Below the pieces are notes generated by a model, which saw only the letters and a program-made list of their open reading frames with translations, made no database searches and was not told the DNA's origin. Of a stretch of 64,000 nucleotides of DNA, positions 61,477 to 64,000 are shown in pieces (the stretch's first letter is position 1; the number at the start of each line of letters is the position of its first letter). The DNA comes from Pseudoxanthomonas sacheonensis (GTDB lineage Bacteria; Pseudomonadota; Gammaproteobacteria; Xanthomonadales; Xanthomonadaceae): contig NZ_PDWS01000003.1 of NCBI RefSeq assembly GCF_010093305.1, positions 227,001 to 291,000 on the forward strand, read 5' to 3'. Both the position numbers and the translations under genes were made by a program.

Positions 61477-64000
<2,524 letters not shown>

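Overview
The window is high-GC DNA from a gammaproteobacterium of the Xanthomonadaceae, most likely Lysobacter-like. The assignment rests on a xanthomonadin/aryl-polyene pigment cluster with a XanB2-type chorismatase, a small RNA next to polA that matches the architecture and position of Xanthomonas sX13, GTAG-headed REP palindromes at gene ends, the rhlB/trxA/rho neighbourhood, and many exported proteases and S9 peptidases. I see no tRNA, rRNA, CRISPR array, transposase or prophage gene. Gene density is high, and nearly all long antisense reading frames are shadows of GC-rich genes.

Layout. 1-10.6 kb: arfB (partial), a DUF2059 secreted protein, ung, a two-receiver response regulator with a degenerate first receiver, ftsEX, rhlB diverging from trxA, rho with a long disordered N-terminal extension, and two paralogous exported TonB_C-like proteins. 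10.6-20.7 kb: a 1318-residue autotransporter flanked on one side by a decayed copy of the kefC 5' end and on the other by intact kefC, then a 1100-residue membrane ankyrin protein and a YcgL protein. 20.9-36.5 kb: the pigment cluster in five blocks of alternating strand (ketosynthase, chain-length factor, glycosyltransferase and FAD halogenase-like protein; FabG, two hotdog dehydratases, MMPL exporter, LolA-like protein, acyltransferase, membrane protein and ACP; a second halogenase-like protein and XanB2; the aryl-ACP ligase). 36.7-47 kb: an S9 peptidase operon, a Cys-rich exported protein, hemF, a DUF421 protein, the sX13-like sRNA, polA and a DUF2782 lipoprotein. 47-54.1 kb: a secreted-protein block with a CxxCH protein diverging from an operon of a trypsin-fold protease, a subtilase lipoprotein, a small lipoprotein and a metzincin lipoprotein. 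54.2-64 kb: signal peptidase I, an HlyD adaptor and a C39-peptidase ABC exporter downstream of uvrD, then a UPF0114 protein, a glutathione transferase and a partial DPP IV-like peptidase.

How the parts fit. In the pigment cluster XanB2 makes 3-hydroxybenzoate from chorismate, the ligase loads it on the ACP, the ketosynthase pair, FabG and the dehydratases extend it to a polyene, halogenase-like flavoproteins may decorate it, and acyltransferase, glycosyltransferase, LolA-like and MMPL proteins attach it and move it to the outer membrane. The remaining accessory genes are strongly biased to the cell envelope and secretion.

The strongest non-gene signals are five classes of GTAG-type REP palindromes arranged as inverted pairs between genes, four of which supply stop codons of adjacent genes (one pair supplies both stops of a convergent pair), the C-rich sX13-like RNA, a multi-hairpin element at 31.15-31.34 kb, and the kefC 5' remnant at 10.63 kb.
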